From contig CAKZJM010000037.1 of NCBI GenBank assembly GCA_936943315.1, positions 1 through 31,169 of the forward strand: a stretch of DNA of 31,169 nucleotides, written 5' to 3'. The notes beneath the pieces are model-generated. The model made no database searches. It saw nothing but the letters and a program-made list of their open reading frames with translations, and had not been told where the DNA came from. A program made the position numbers and the translations under genes. The DNA is from an uncultured Methylophilus sp. (GTDB lineage Bacteria > Pseudomonadota > Gammaproteobacteria > Burkholderiales > Methylophilaceae). Positions 15,888 to 23,509 of the stretch are shown piece by piece; within the stretch, counting starts at the first letter, position 1, and each line of letters opens with the position of its first letter.

Positions 15888-18710
15888 TCAGTAAGCCTCC
15901 ATTGCTGGTGTTAATGCTGGTGCTGGCGTCCCGGACCTGGCAACTAATGAAATATATGGTTTTGAAGCAGGCGAAGGCTTTTTCATAACACCTCTAAAGG
16001 TCTCATGCCCATTGACTTCAACAAGGCGGATACCCATGCCAAGATTGTGTTCCAGCAGTTCCTTGACACGACCTTTGGAAAACGGCGTCCTGCCATTGTC
16101 AGAACACCACTCGGTATAGGCTACATAAAGCTCTGAGCGCTTGTAGCTTCCATCTTGAAATAACTCACATTCATCGTGAATAAATTCTTCCAAAGTATTT
16201 GTGCTGCGACGCCATTTGGCCATCAAACGATCATGTGCTGATGACTCTGACAACTTGCCATTTTGCAACAGGCGTGCAGCCCCTTCTAGCGCCCAGTAAG
16301 CGATTCCAGGCAACTCGTTATCAATGATTCGCTGGGCCAAATCTTTATCCAAAGGCAAACCTAACCGCAAACGGCTATTAGGGAATTCAACGATTTTCCA
16401 GCGCGCAAAGAATGCCTCACTCTGATCTTTTGTAGTGATCATGTGATTTGACATAAACAGATGTGCTGCCTCATTAGTGAACGTAATGGGCCTGTGAGTC
16501 GGGTGGCGACCAGTTACTAGGTCACCTCCGATGACCGTTTTAAAAGCCGAGGCTGGGATAGGTTTATCTTCAGGCAACTCCCCTACCACATTCAGGCGTT
16601 TTCCAGCCAAAGCAGCCACGTGATAATCCTCACCCCATTTAAACGGCGATATCGCTGAAATGAACTCAGCAGGAACCAACTTACGCAGTTGCTTCTCAAT
16701 GGTCCCCTTACCAGCACGTCCGAAAGGTTCATAGAACAAAACGGCAGTCTGGAATTTGTGCAATGTGCCCAGCATGATGCCACCAGCAATTTCTTGCATA
16801 AGTTGGACTTGCTGCTCTTCTTCACCCTCATGTTCAGAACTGAAAGTTTCGCCGATAAACTTATCAAACAACGGCGTGGACATCTCTGCCGGAGTAAAGT
16901 CCAGCATCACACGTTGCCGATGTTCTGGTGTCAGGGGTATCAAAGAAATTTGGTTATCTGTGACTTGATAGAATCCACCTGGACAAGCTAATCCAGTGGG
17001 AGCATTCGCAAAAAAGTTATCATCAGTAACCAAAGCAATTGCGTGCTCGGAAATGGCCCGATAGTCTGCGGCACGTGAGCAATGTTCTTTGCCATCATGC
17101 ATATCAGCGACTATTGGAATCAGCATATCTGCGGATTTAGCCTCCCACAGATTTGTTTGACCATTCAGGACATAAAGCACCCCTTGATGTCCCACAGGTC
17201 TGCAATCACTCTCAGTTAAAAAAGTAAGCAAGCTTTTTGCGTACCCATGATGGGTCTGCGCAGAAACAATTTCCGACATGCGTGCTTTAACTGCACGGTC
17301 TAAATCTGTCAGTGGCACCTTAGCATTGGCGGTTTTTAACTCCCCACGCTTACGCTGATATTCAGCAGGATCACTTCTCTTAATGGTTGCCAAAGCATCC
17401 ACGGCATCAGACTCAAGGACAGCAGCTGCATCATGAACAGCCTGTGGCATGAGCCTTTCCACTACAACCGAGGCTGGAATGAGTTTAGCCTGCTCTTCTT
17501 CATCCGAATTCAGCCAGTGAGTCGTGCTGGTGCCGACGTCATAAACGAATGGAATCCCCTCATCATTAAAGTCAAGAAATGCTGCCCAGCTCACGGAGTC
17601 GCGAAATGGAGTTTGGCAACGGATTTTCTCTTGCTCCCCTTTTTCAATGATCTGACGCACGGTATGGATGCCATCGCGCTGAGTTTCAATCTCAGTATCC
17701 AGAGTCAGGTCATGGGTAGTGATGCGCAACCCTTTGTGATTATTAGTCACCTGCATTTCCACACCCGCTTTACGCGTAATGGCCTGCACTCTGGTTGCAT
17801 CAGGCAAGATAACGGTGGCGCTGTCAAAAACATCTCTGGCACCAATGTGTAATGACGCTGACAGTGGTTCTACAGCAAGACCCTCACTTACTACAGGCTT
17901 GCCAACAAATATCATCCTGCCGGGTGTAAATACACTCGGATCAATAATGGTAGTGAGGCTATGACCCACACTTTGCCCTTGCAGCAAACGACTGAGTCTT
18001 GGCTTTAACCAAGTCATGCCAATCTGGGCAGCAGCCACCATCACTGCTGCACGAAAGCGCTCAATATCCTCTGGATTTTTGATTTTGAACCAGACGTGAC
18101 CATTACCATTGCTTAATTTCTGTCCATTTTGAAGTACACGTGAGGAGGTTGAACTCACTCGTAAATGAGTGACATCAAAGCCTGATGGCAACATCCTTCC
18201 AATGTACTCTAACCATTCATCGCAAGACAAATCGACAAACTCTGAGGGAGTATGTTGATCAATATCACGGTCAAAGAATTGCCAGCTTGATGCTTGCATG
18301 TTTTCTTTTAAACGAGCTATGGCCTTGTGCTTTTTACCTTCATAGGTAATGTGGTGCACGCCTATTTGCTTGCTACGATCAGATTTGGAAATATCCAAAC
18401 GCTGTTCCAACTCGCTTTGAGAGAGGATAAGAAATGGCTCGCCAACTTCAACACCTTTGAAGGATGCATTGATGATGGCAGCATGAGAGTCATCGCCGAC
18501 TGTTTGTAACAGCGCAGCAAATTCCTCATGGCTTTCAACACGGTGCATGACGGCAGTACCTAATGCCAAATGGACATGAGGTTGCTTACTGATGCTTCCA
18601 TCGGTGTTGAGCTTGAATCGCTTACCCAGTGAGTGCTTGGGATCGTTAACTACTGTGATGATGGATTGGTCATTGAGACCAGAAGTTACTACTGAATTTA
18701 CGTCTGACAC
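15888..18710 (-). CDS. P4-like primase-helicase (SF3, D5-type)
   Basis: 940 residues starting at GTG (18710) with AAGGAG eight bases before it. The N-terminal 240 residues contain WQFFDRDIDQ (143-152) and a SNGNGHVWFKI strand (200-210), which I read as an archaeo-eukaryotic primase active site, though divergent. The C-terminal half is a superfamily 3 helicase: Walker A variant FGRAGKGT (663-670), Walker B LNVVGELPED (706-715), motif C HLFMSNHM (750-757) and arginine-finger region FFARWKIVEFP (768-778). It would prime and unwind DNA so the excised element can replicate. The 530 bp upstream is a candidate origin. The single largest gene of the element. Confidence 0.92.
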   Translation of the reverse strand: MSDVNSVVTSGLNDQSIITVVNDPKHSLGKRFKLNTDGSISKQPHVHLALGTAVMHRVESHEEFAALLQTVGDDSHAAIINASFKGVEVGEPFLILSQSELEQRLDISKSDRSKQIGVHHITYEGKKHKAIARLKENMQASSWQFFDRDIDQHTPSEFVDLSCDEWLEYIGRMLPSGFDVTHLRVSSTSSRVLQNGQKLSNGNGHVWFKIKNPEDIERFRAAVMVAAAQIGMTWLKPRLSRLLQGQSVGHSLTTIIDPSVFTPGRMIFVGKPVVSEGLAVEPLSASLHIGARDVFDSATVILPDATRVQAITRKAGVEMQVTNNHKGLRITTHDLTLDTEIETQRDGIHTVRQIIEKGEQEKIRCQTPFRDSVSWAAFLDFNDEGIPFVYDVGTSTTHWLNSDEEEQAKLIPASVVVERLMPQAVHDAAAVLESDAVDALATIKRSDPAEYQRKRGELKTANAKVPLTDLDRAVKARMSEIVSAQTHHGYAKSLLTFLTESDCRPVGHQGVLYVLNGQTNLWEAKSADMLIPIVADMHDGKEHCSRAADYRAISEHAIALVTDDNFFANAPTGLACPGGFYQVTDNQISLIPLTPEHRQRVMLDFTPAEMSTPLFDKFIGETFSSEHEGEEEQQVQLMQEIAGGIMLGTLHKFQTAVLFYEPFGRAGKGTIEKQLRKLVPAEFISAISPFKWGEDYHVAALAGKRLNVVGELPEDKPIPASAFKTVIGGDLVTGRHPTHRPITFTNEAAHLFMSNHMITTKDQSEAFFARWKIVEFPNSRLRLGLPLDKDLAQRIIDNELPGIAYWALEGAARLLQNGKLSESSAHDRLMAKWRRSTNTLEEFIHDECELFQDGSYKRSELYVAYTEWCSDNGRTPFSKGRVKELLEHNLGMGIRLVEVNGHETFRGVMKKPSPASKPYISLVARSGTPAPALTPAMEAY

Positions 18711-19242
18711 GACGCTATCTCCTTGTTAAGAGAACGCGTCCGCTTTAGGAATAGGAAACTCAAGACGTGCGGACACAAAAAGCCTGAGCTTCCGTCCGCT
18801 AGTACCCGCCTATTAGTTTCATAGGGTGATGGTCTTACAATCTAGATGATGCAACACGCCACTCGCAAGGGACCACGGGTGTAATTTTGTTCATCCGACG
18901 TTGCACTGCCGCGATAATTAATCCACTGCAACGATCTCTAACATCCGACATGCACGCTATCGCTCGTGTGTCGTCTCAAGCCAAATTATCCAGAAATCAT
19001 GGTGATGAGCGCACCTATAATTCCGCTGCCGGATAACAGGGTCGAGCACCATATTCCTCGCAAATTTACCTGTCAAGAAATAAATAAAAATTATTCTAAA
19101 AGTGGAAAAAGTGGGTTTTGCAGGAGGGGGAGATGCGACTAAAGAAGAAGATTAATTAGGTCGAAACCCATTTTTTCAGTGAAGGGGTGGCCCCTCAACA
19201 ATTTCCCCACTTTTCCCGATTTAAGAAAATCTGGCTATCGCC
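18711..19242. other. Repeat-rich gene-free region, candidate replication origin
   Basis: Upstream of the primase gene with no reading frame. It holds CGTCCGC at 18737 and 18793 and its complement GCGGAC at 18769; CATCCGAC at 18892 and 18942, exactly 50 bp apart; an inverted repeat CGTTGCA/TGCAACG (18899-18905 and 18927-18933) around an AT-rich ATAATTAAT; and GTGGAAAAAGTGGG near 19103 facing CCCCACTTTTCCC near 19205. P4-type primases use iterated repeats next to AT-rich DNA as origins, so this is the obvious place. The primase promoter must also lie here. Confidence 0.45.
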
Positions 19243-19533
19243 TTACTTGCTAATGACAGCATGTGGTTTATGGTACTGAATGTTGCCTGTGGAATCAGTT
19301 TGATAAACCTTGCTGCCTTTGATCTGGTACTGCTGCTTGTGGTATTGCTTGTTGCCAAATGAATCTGTTTGAACAATCCGGCCATTCCCCTGGATGACAG
19401 CAGATGGCTTGTGGTACTGAATGTTCCCGGTTGTGTCAGTCTGGTAAATTCTTGATTCCTCAGCCACGACCAAGGTCAGCAATGAAAACTGGCTCAAACA
19501 CATCAGCATCAGAGGGATAAATTTTGTGTTCAT
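19243..19533 (-). CDS. Exported protein with QTDS-GN-QYHK repeats
   Basis: 96 residues. Signal peptide (KFIPLMLMCLSQFSLLTLVVA) followed by three degenerate units: IYQTDTTGNIQYHKPSAVI, IVQTDSFGNKQYHKQQYQI and VYQTDSTGNIQYHKPHAVI, separated by short Gly-rich turns. Repeats of this kind probably form a small beta structure in the periplasm. AGAGG precedes the ATG. The gene sits directly before the antirestriction gene on the same strand (15-bp gap). The TDS-G motif returns in the secreted protein at 22864. Function unknown; I recall similar repeats in other integrated elements. Confidence 0.75.
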   Translation of the reverse strand: MNTKFIPLMLMCLSQFSLLTLVVAEESRIYQTDTTGNIQYHKPSAVIQGNGRIVQTDSFGNKQYHKQQYQIKGSKVYQTDSTGNIQYHKPHAVISK

Positions 19534-19548
19534 GATTACCTCTTCCAG

Positions 19549-19959
19549 TTAGTCGATTGCTCTTAAAATGGCTGTAGCCTCGCCATGCTCCAAGGCAAAC
19601 TCTCGAAGATGATGGTAATGACTAGAGCACAGTCTGGACAGTTCGGGATTATCAGAAAAACTTAAATGACTGTATGCGTACAAGCATGCAATCACGCCGA
19701 AGGCATCTGCTGAGACCTGCCCTTCAAACCCATTCTCACTGATAAAGTTAAATGGCTCTACTGCGTCTGGTGCCATGTAAAAGCCGCCATTACTCAATGT
19801 GTAGAAATGCCAGTAAGCACCCCGATAGTCTTGGCAGAGATGGCTAGCAAAGTGATAAATCGCTGGTTCAATCTTGAAGGGAAAGTAATGCTTGAAATGT
19901 TGTGGCGTAATCAATAAACGCTGATGTTCAGGAACGAGGGTTGCAGTGATGGTAGTCAA
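19549..19959 (-). CDS. KlcA/ArdB-family antirestriction protein
   Basis: 136 residues with the family pattern ITATLVPEHQRLLITPQHF, HLCQDYRGAYWHFYTLSNGGFYMAPD, NGFEGQVSADAFGVIACLYAYSHL and a closing FALEHGEATAILRAID. These proteins block type I restriction in vivo and help incoming DNA survive. The best start is TTG at 19959: GGAGA lies eight bases before it and the protein then starts like its relatives (-TTITATLVPE). The ATG at 20019 would add 20 residues that fit no family member and has no ribosome site. It gives the element an anti-defence function alongside its probable defence genes. Confidence 0.9.
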   Translation of the reverse strand: MTTITATLVPEHQRLLITPQHFKHYFPFKIEPAIYHFASHLCQDYRGAYWHFYTLSNGGFYMAPDAVEPFNFISENGFEGQVSADAFGVIACLYAYSHLSFSDNPELSRLCSSHYHHLREFALEHGEATAILRAID

Positions 19960-20103
19960 GGTGATGTTCTCCAAAAAAATAAAATAAGGCCCACCCCACC
20001 AAACCAATAGACGTGACAATGCCTCGGCAGTGAAGCCGATTGATAGTTGTCATATCAGGTGGTTTAGTGAGGCGGGGAGGTAAAGATAAAACGAGGTTGG
20101 TTT

Positions 20104-20256
20104 TTACTGCAGGATGTCGATGTATGGCTGTTCACAATCAAAGCCCGACATTAGCTTTGCTTGATCCGTTACTGCCATTGGCAATGCATCCTCTGGAATA
20201 TCCCAGGTCAGCACAACCTCTAGGGCATCAAGGTAATTTTGGTGGATGGTAAACAT
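20104..20256 (-). CDS. Small 50-residue protein
   Basis: Starts at ATG 20256, with a strong AGGAGA eight bases upstream, and ends at TAA 20104-20106. It begins MFTIHQNYLDALEVVLTWDIP, then EDALPMAVTDQAKLMSGFD and ends YIDILQ; acidic and probably helical. Its start overlaps the end of the 66-residue membrane protein gene by 29 bases, so the two are coupled. Coding is supported by the ribosome site, the overlap and the place in a same-strand run of small genes. Function unknown. Confidence 0.65.
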   Translation of the reverse strand: MFTIHQNYLDALEVVLTWDIPEDALPMAVTDQAKLMSGFDCEQPYIDILQ

Positions 20257-20428
20257 TTAATTTTCTCCTAAATTTGAAATAAGCAATCACTAGAAAAACT
20301 AACAACAGGGTTAGAAATGCGAATGGAAAAACCAGCGAAATGAGGGTTAACCCTATGACGCCGAGAATGCGGGTACTACGAAAGACCAAACAGAAAAGCC
20401 CAATAACGAGCAGGGTTAAAATTGCCAT
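20228..20428 (-). CDS. Small hydrophobic membrane protein
   Basis: 66 residues, almost entirely two membrane spans (AILTLLVIGLFCLVF and VIGLTLISLVFPFAFLTLLLVFLVIAYF) with a short basic tail (KFRRKLN). GGAG lies seven bases before the ATG. It overlaps the next small gene. Function unknown; in a mobile element it could be a superinfection or immunity membrane protein, but nothing in the sequence proves that. Confidence 0.65.
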   Translation of the reverse strand: MAILTLLVIGLFCLVFRSTRILGVIGLTLISLVFPFAFLTLLLVFLVIAYFKFRRKLNVYHPPKLP

Positions 20429-20615
20429 CAGAAAACTCCAAAAGTCACTGTGATTCAGTGGTGTAAGGTGGAACGGTCACCGAGAAGGTCGGTATAGGGG
20501 CGGTATTGCGGGAATTCAGAAATAAGACTTTTGCTGAAGCCTTATCTGGCGCGGGTTAATGGTGGGTGTTCAAATCTAGACTAACGGACTAAGAATCCGA
20601 CTGACCGCTATGGGA

Positions 20616-21083
20616 CTACTTGGAGGCTTTTGATGGTGGGTTGTTTTTGACAGGCTTTGATGGTGTGGGCTTGGATTTTTCCAGGGGTGCTACTTTGATG
20701 TCCACTCCACTTTTGATGAGTGCTTCCATTGATTCAATGACAGGCTTTGGATCACAACTGACATAAACCCGTGGGTTTTCAATATCACGCTCGACTAGCC
20801 CTTCTGCATAAATCACTGCAAAGACAAATCCCGGTGTATTGGCAGATTTACCTTCAAAGATGCCATGCAACGAGAATGAGGTCAGCGGCTTTTTGGCGCT
20901 ATCGAGTTTGTCCAGGATGGTTTGTAATTGCACCCACTCTGAACTGAAGTACCCTCCTCCTTCATTTTCATACACACGAAGTATGATGTTGTCCTGTTCA
21001 TCAATCCCGATGTGATAAACCAGCTTGAATTTAGCAGACAGGTTCAGACACTCGCCTACTTTGACGATACGTTTTGCTTTCAT
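20616..21083 (-). CDS. Conserved-looking element protein of unknown function
   Basis: 155 residues from the ATG at 21083, chosen because AAGGA lies seven bases upstream; the open frame extends 69 codons further but that part is unlikely to be translated. It begins MKAKRIVKVGECLNLSAKFK, has a compact centre (VYHIGIDEQDNIILRVYENEGGGYFSSEWVQL) and a disordered Lys/Pro/Ser tail from about residue 135 (PLEKSKPTPSKPVKNNPPS). The tail could bind nucleic acid or tether a partner. I do not recognise the family. Confidence 0.65.
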   Translation of the reverse strand: MKAKRIVKVGECLNLSAKFKLVYHIGIDEQDNIILRVYENEGGGYFSSEWVQLQTILDKLDSAKKPLTSFSLHGIFEGKSANTPGFVFAVIYAEGLVERDIENPRVYVSCDPKPVIESMEALIKSGVDIKVAPLEKSKPTPSKPVKNNPPSKASK

Positions 21084-21175
21084 AAATAGTCCTTGTTTGA
21101 TTGAGTATTGAAACTGAGAATATGAGAATGAGTGCATTGCACCCTTCATATAAGATGACTGGTTTACCGCAAAGA

Positions 21176-21646
21176 CTAGCCTTGATTTATTGCCAGATGC
21201 TCTTCCACTCTGGCGTGAGCCCACAATGAATTTGGAACGTAATAGACAGGGCCACCTGCATTGTTCCAGATGAAACAAAACACAGCCCATTCTTTACCGA
21301 GCGTATGACAGACATCCCAAACCATTGGCTGGTCAGTGACGTTGGGCCAATCGCCGTGTTTATCAGCCCACGCTTGATCAAAGGCTTTGATGCTGGTCAG
21401 GTCGCACTCTGACTCACAGATATATGCACCTCCGCCAAGACATTCATCAAATGAAAACTCGGCTGACAGTTGGCCAGATAGCCATTTGAGATTGTCAGCA
21501 TTGATGTCTGTATAAGAATGAACATTGGGTGGATGGTCATCACAAGCATTCATGAGCATGAAGGCAACATCCTGGATGACGGGCAAGGCTAGTTGATTGG
21601 ATTGATACAGTTTGAAGGCTTGTTCAAAACTACTGATTTCGACCAT
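21176..21646 (-). CDS. Hypothetical element protein
   Basis: 156 residues, soluble and acidic. AAAGGAG before the ATG supports the start. Several aromatic and acidic patches (WADKHGDWPNVTDQPMVWDV; FCFIWNNAGGPVYYVPNSLW) suggest a compact fold. No family recognised. It lies in the same-strand run of small genes between the lipoproteins and the antirestriction gene, so may share in host takeover or protection. Confidence 0.65.
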   Translation of the reverse strand: MVEISSFEQAFKLYQSNQLALPVIQDVAFMLMNACDDHPPNVHSYTDINADNLKWLSGQLSAEFSFDECLGGGAYICESECDLTSIKAFDQAWADKHGDWPNVTDQPMVWDVCHTLGKEWAVFCFIWNNAGGPVYYVPNSLWAHARVEEHLAINQG

Positions 21647-21662
21647 AAAACTCCTTTGCTGA

Positions 21663-21692
21663 AAATAAAAAACCCGCCGGATTAGGGCGGGT
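21663..21692 (-). terminator. Rho-independent terminator
   Basis: ACCCGCC/GGCGGGT stem (21672-21692); on the minus strand it is followed by a T-rich run. It ends the transcript of the two lipoprotein genes. Confidence 0.85.
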
Positions 21693-21714
21693 CATTGGTT
21701 GTGATTGCTACTGA

Positions 21715-22098
21715 TTACTTCACCATTAGATTTGCGATTTTTATCACCATATTGGGACAGCTTAATCCTCCATACTTGCTGCTATCTGTGTCCTTGATAA
21801 GCAAACTGACCATGCACTTTGATGATCCACCAGCCAAGGTTGGTGAACAACTAAGCTGGTATTGCTCAAGCGTGGCGTTTGTTTCCTTTTGCACTGTCAG
21901 AAGATTACCATGTACCAGCGATATGCTCTTGTCGGAGGTATTGATAAAGGTTGCTCCAAGCACTGCACATCCACGTCGTTGCACCACGACCTTATTACCA
22001 CCTTGCAGCGTGAATGTAGTAGCAGTCTCCTCAATGCCAGTCAGTGATGCACATCCCGACAGGCTGGCAATCAGTGCCAATATAAAACTAAATCTCAT
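21715..22098 (-). CDS. Small lipoprotein
   Basis: 127 residues from the ATG at 22098 (AAAGGAAAG upstream); an ATG 22 codons earlier lies inside non-coding sequence. Lipobox in FILALIASLSGCAS. The mature part has four further cysteines (RRGCAV, QLSCSP, SKCMV, LSCPN), enough for two disulfides, and beta-rich stretches. No family recognised. It follows another lipoprotein gene by 16 bases, so they form an operon ended by the hairpin at 21692. Possibly an exclusion or surface protein. Confidence 0.7.
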   Translation of the reverse strand: MRFSFILALIASLSGCASLTGIEETATTFTLQGGNKVVVQRRGCAVLGATFINTSDKSISLVHGNLLTVQKETNATLEQYQLSCSPTLAGGSSKCMVSLLIKDTDSSKYGGLSCPNMVIKIANLMVK

Positions 22099-22114
22099 TA
22101 CTTTCCTTTCTGGG

Positions 22115-22453
22115 TTAATTAGGTACGCCGGTGATTTGTTCCATACTTCTGTCAATGCTTTCAAAACTATTTAGGTCATCTAATGAGCAAGGCGCGTGCT
22201 TCATTGATTCCACAGTCCAATCACCATCAACTTTTTTAAGAAATGCCACATCCCATCCGGCATAGCCGCCAAAGCTATTTCTGGCATTCCAACTAATGCA
22301 GGCATACTGATTACCATCGCTGGCAACATAGTCTTTGAAGATTGCGGAAGTGGGATCTTTGAGGTGATTCTGAACGACTTCTTCTACAGCGGATTGTTGA
22401 CTGCATCCAGATAAAAGCAGAATGAACAGCGACGCATATAACTTAGATTGCAT
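22115..22453 (-). CDS. Small lipoprotein
   Basis: 112 residues. Lipobox LLLSGCSQ after a short signal. The mature part has VVQNHLKDPTSAIFKDYVASDGNQYACISWNARNSFGGYAGWDVAFLK, a pattern seen in several small exported bacterial proteins where the DPTSA-F block is conserved. AAGGA precedes the ATG. Divergent from the XRE gene at 22556; both are likely controlled through the operators at 22480-22530. Confidence 0.7.
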   Translation of the reverse strand: MQSKLYASLFILLLSGCSQQSAVEEVVQNHLKDPTSAIFKDYVASDGNQYACISWNARNSFGGYAGWDVAFLKKVDGDWTVESMKHAPCSLDDLNSFESIDRSMEQITGVPN

Positions 22454-22479
22454 TTATTTCCTTTCTTATTTTACAAATA

Positions 22480-22530
22480 ACTAAGCATTCCTTAGTATCG
22501 AGTTTATCAAAAAACTAAGAATCTCTGAGT
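22480..22530. promoter_or_regulatory. Two 17-bp operators for the XRE regulator
   Basis: ACTAAG-CATTC-CTTAGT (22480-22496), a perfect palindrome, and ACTAAG-AATCT-CTGAGT (22514-22530), one mismatch. Centres are 34 bp apart, in the divergent gap between the lipoprotein gene and the XRE gene. The layout is typical of an autoregulated repressor acting on both promoters. Confidence 0.7.
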
Positions 22531-22555
22531 ACTTTTAACGTACCGATGATTCTTA

Positions 22556-22861
22556 ATGACTGATGTTGTAGCGAAGAGATTACGAGAGGCAAGACTGGCT
22601 AAAGGCCTGTCTCAAAAGAAGCTCGGCATTGCTGCTGGCATTGATGAATTTACTGCTAGTCCAAGAATGAACCAGTACGAGCGCGGTAAACATATTCCTG
22701 ACTACACTACTTTGGAACGTCTAGCACAGGTATTAGAAGTACCATTACCCTACTTTTATGCAGCCGAAGATGAGTTGGCCGAGTGGATAAAATGCTTTCC
22801 GAGACTTGGCAAAGCACAAATTGAAAATGTGATGAATGAAACCAAAAATTTAGGGGTATAA
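22556..22861 (+). CDS. XRE-family HTH transcription regulator
   Basis: 101 residues. HTH in residues 5-62: VAKRLREARLAKGLSQKKLGIAAGID, then MNQYERGKHIPDYTTLERLAQVLEVPLPYF. The C-terminal 35 residues (ELAEWIKCFPRLGKAQIENVMNE) may help it dimerise. No clear Shine-Dalgarno lies before the ATG, so the transcript may be leaderless. It probably represses itself and the divergent lipoprotein operon. The start codon of the next gene follows its stop by two bases. Confidence 0.85.
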   Translation: MTDVVAKRLREARLAKGLSQKKLGIAAGIDEFTASPRMNQYERGKHIPDYTTLERLAQVLEVPLPYFYAAEDELAEWIKCFPRLGKAQIENVMNETKNLGV

Positions 22862-22863
22862 AA

Positions 22864-23220
22864 TTGAATCTTTATTGCGTGAGTTTTGTACTTATTGCGT
22901 CCATCACTACTGGAACATTGACTGCAACAGCAGGAGTGACCTGTAACTCAGATGCTTTTGGCACGACACGCTGTAGCGATGGAACCACCTACAATACTGA
23001 CTCATTTGGAACAACTCGTGACAACAAGGGCAACTCTTGGAACACAGACAGCTTCGGAACGACAAGAGGCTCCAACGGAACCACCTACAACACTGACTCC
23101 TTCGGCACCACAAGGGACAATAAAGGAAACTCCTGGTCTACAGACTCTTTCGGCACAACTCGCGGCTCAAATGGATCGTCATGCCATACTGACTCATTTG
23201 GGACCATGCGATGCAACTAA
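22864..23220 (+). CDS. Secreted tandem-repeat protein (TDSFGTTR repeats)
   Basis: 118 residues starting at TTG (22864), with AGGGG inside the end of the XRE gene. Signal peptide (LYCVSFVLIASITTGTLTATAG). The mature protein is built of 16-residue units: NTDSFGTTR alternating with DNKGNSW and GSNGTTY. At the DNA level there are two 96-bp copies from about 22980. Cysteine pairs flank the array (TCNSDAFGTTRC and SSCHTDSFGTMRC), which suggests disulfide caps on a small beta-solenoid. Coupled to the XRE gene. Function unknown; surface or binding role is a guess. Confidence 0.7.
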   Translation: MNLYCVSFVLIASITTGTLTATAGVTCNSDAFGTTRCSDGTTYNTDSFGTTRDNKGNSWNTDSFGTTRGSNGTTYNTDSFGTTRDNKGNSWSTDSFGTTRGSNGSSCHTDSFGTMRCN

Positions 23221-23226
23221 ACCAAC

Positions 23227-23455
23227 TCTACCCGCCTGGATAAGTCCCAACTCTCACGCCAAGCCACCATAACGGCCAACGATCTCAATCTGGATTACCC
23301 GTCGTATCAGCCAGCCCCTGTTTGTTGGGCTATGGCTCAAGACGAGCGACTATGGGCCGACTTTTGGGCTGCGGGTGGTGGTGTTTTGGGAGCGGCTCGA
23401 GGGCGGCAAACTGAAAAACCGCAAAAATACGAAATGCTGGGAAACTGAATTCTGA
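23227..23455 (+). pseudogene. Broken copy of a small element-end gene
   Basis: Starts as LDKSQLSRQATITANDLNLDY; one extra C in GATTACCCGTCG shifts the frame. With that base ignored the protein continues RRISQPLFVGLWLKTSDYGP, then TFGLRVVVFWERLEGG and ends KCWETEF at TGA 23453-23455. The restored frame matches the copy at 25580, which keeps GATTACCGTCG. No start codon is visible. Family not recognised. It abuts the att scar. Confidence 0.65.
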
Positions 23456-23505
23456 AACACCGTTCGGCATTGAGAAAAGAAAAACGGCTCACATTTCTGC
23501 AAGCC
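23445..23505 (-). repeat. Internal right-end scar (copy of the attR flank)
   Basis: CACCGTTCGGCATTGAGAAAA, then ACGGCTCACATTTCTGCAAGCC: about 60 bp nearly identical to 28290-28352 next to attR. The match stops inside the tRNA terminator stem at 23505, and the tRNA part is missing. The GHKL gene stop codon follows five bases later. Confidence 0.9.
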
Positions 23506-23509
23506 TTTA

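Noticed and set aside
22864..23220. Tandem DNA repeats as a CRISPR array
   Set aside because: The repeats are in frame, encode TDSFGTTR units after a signal peptide, and have no unique spacers.
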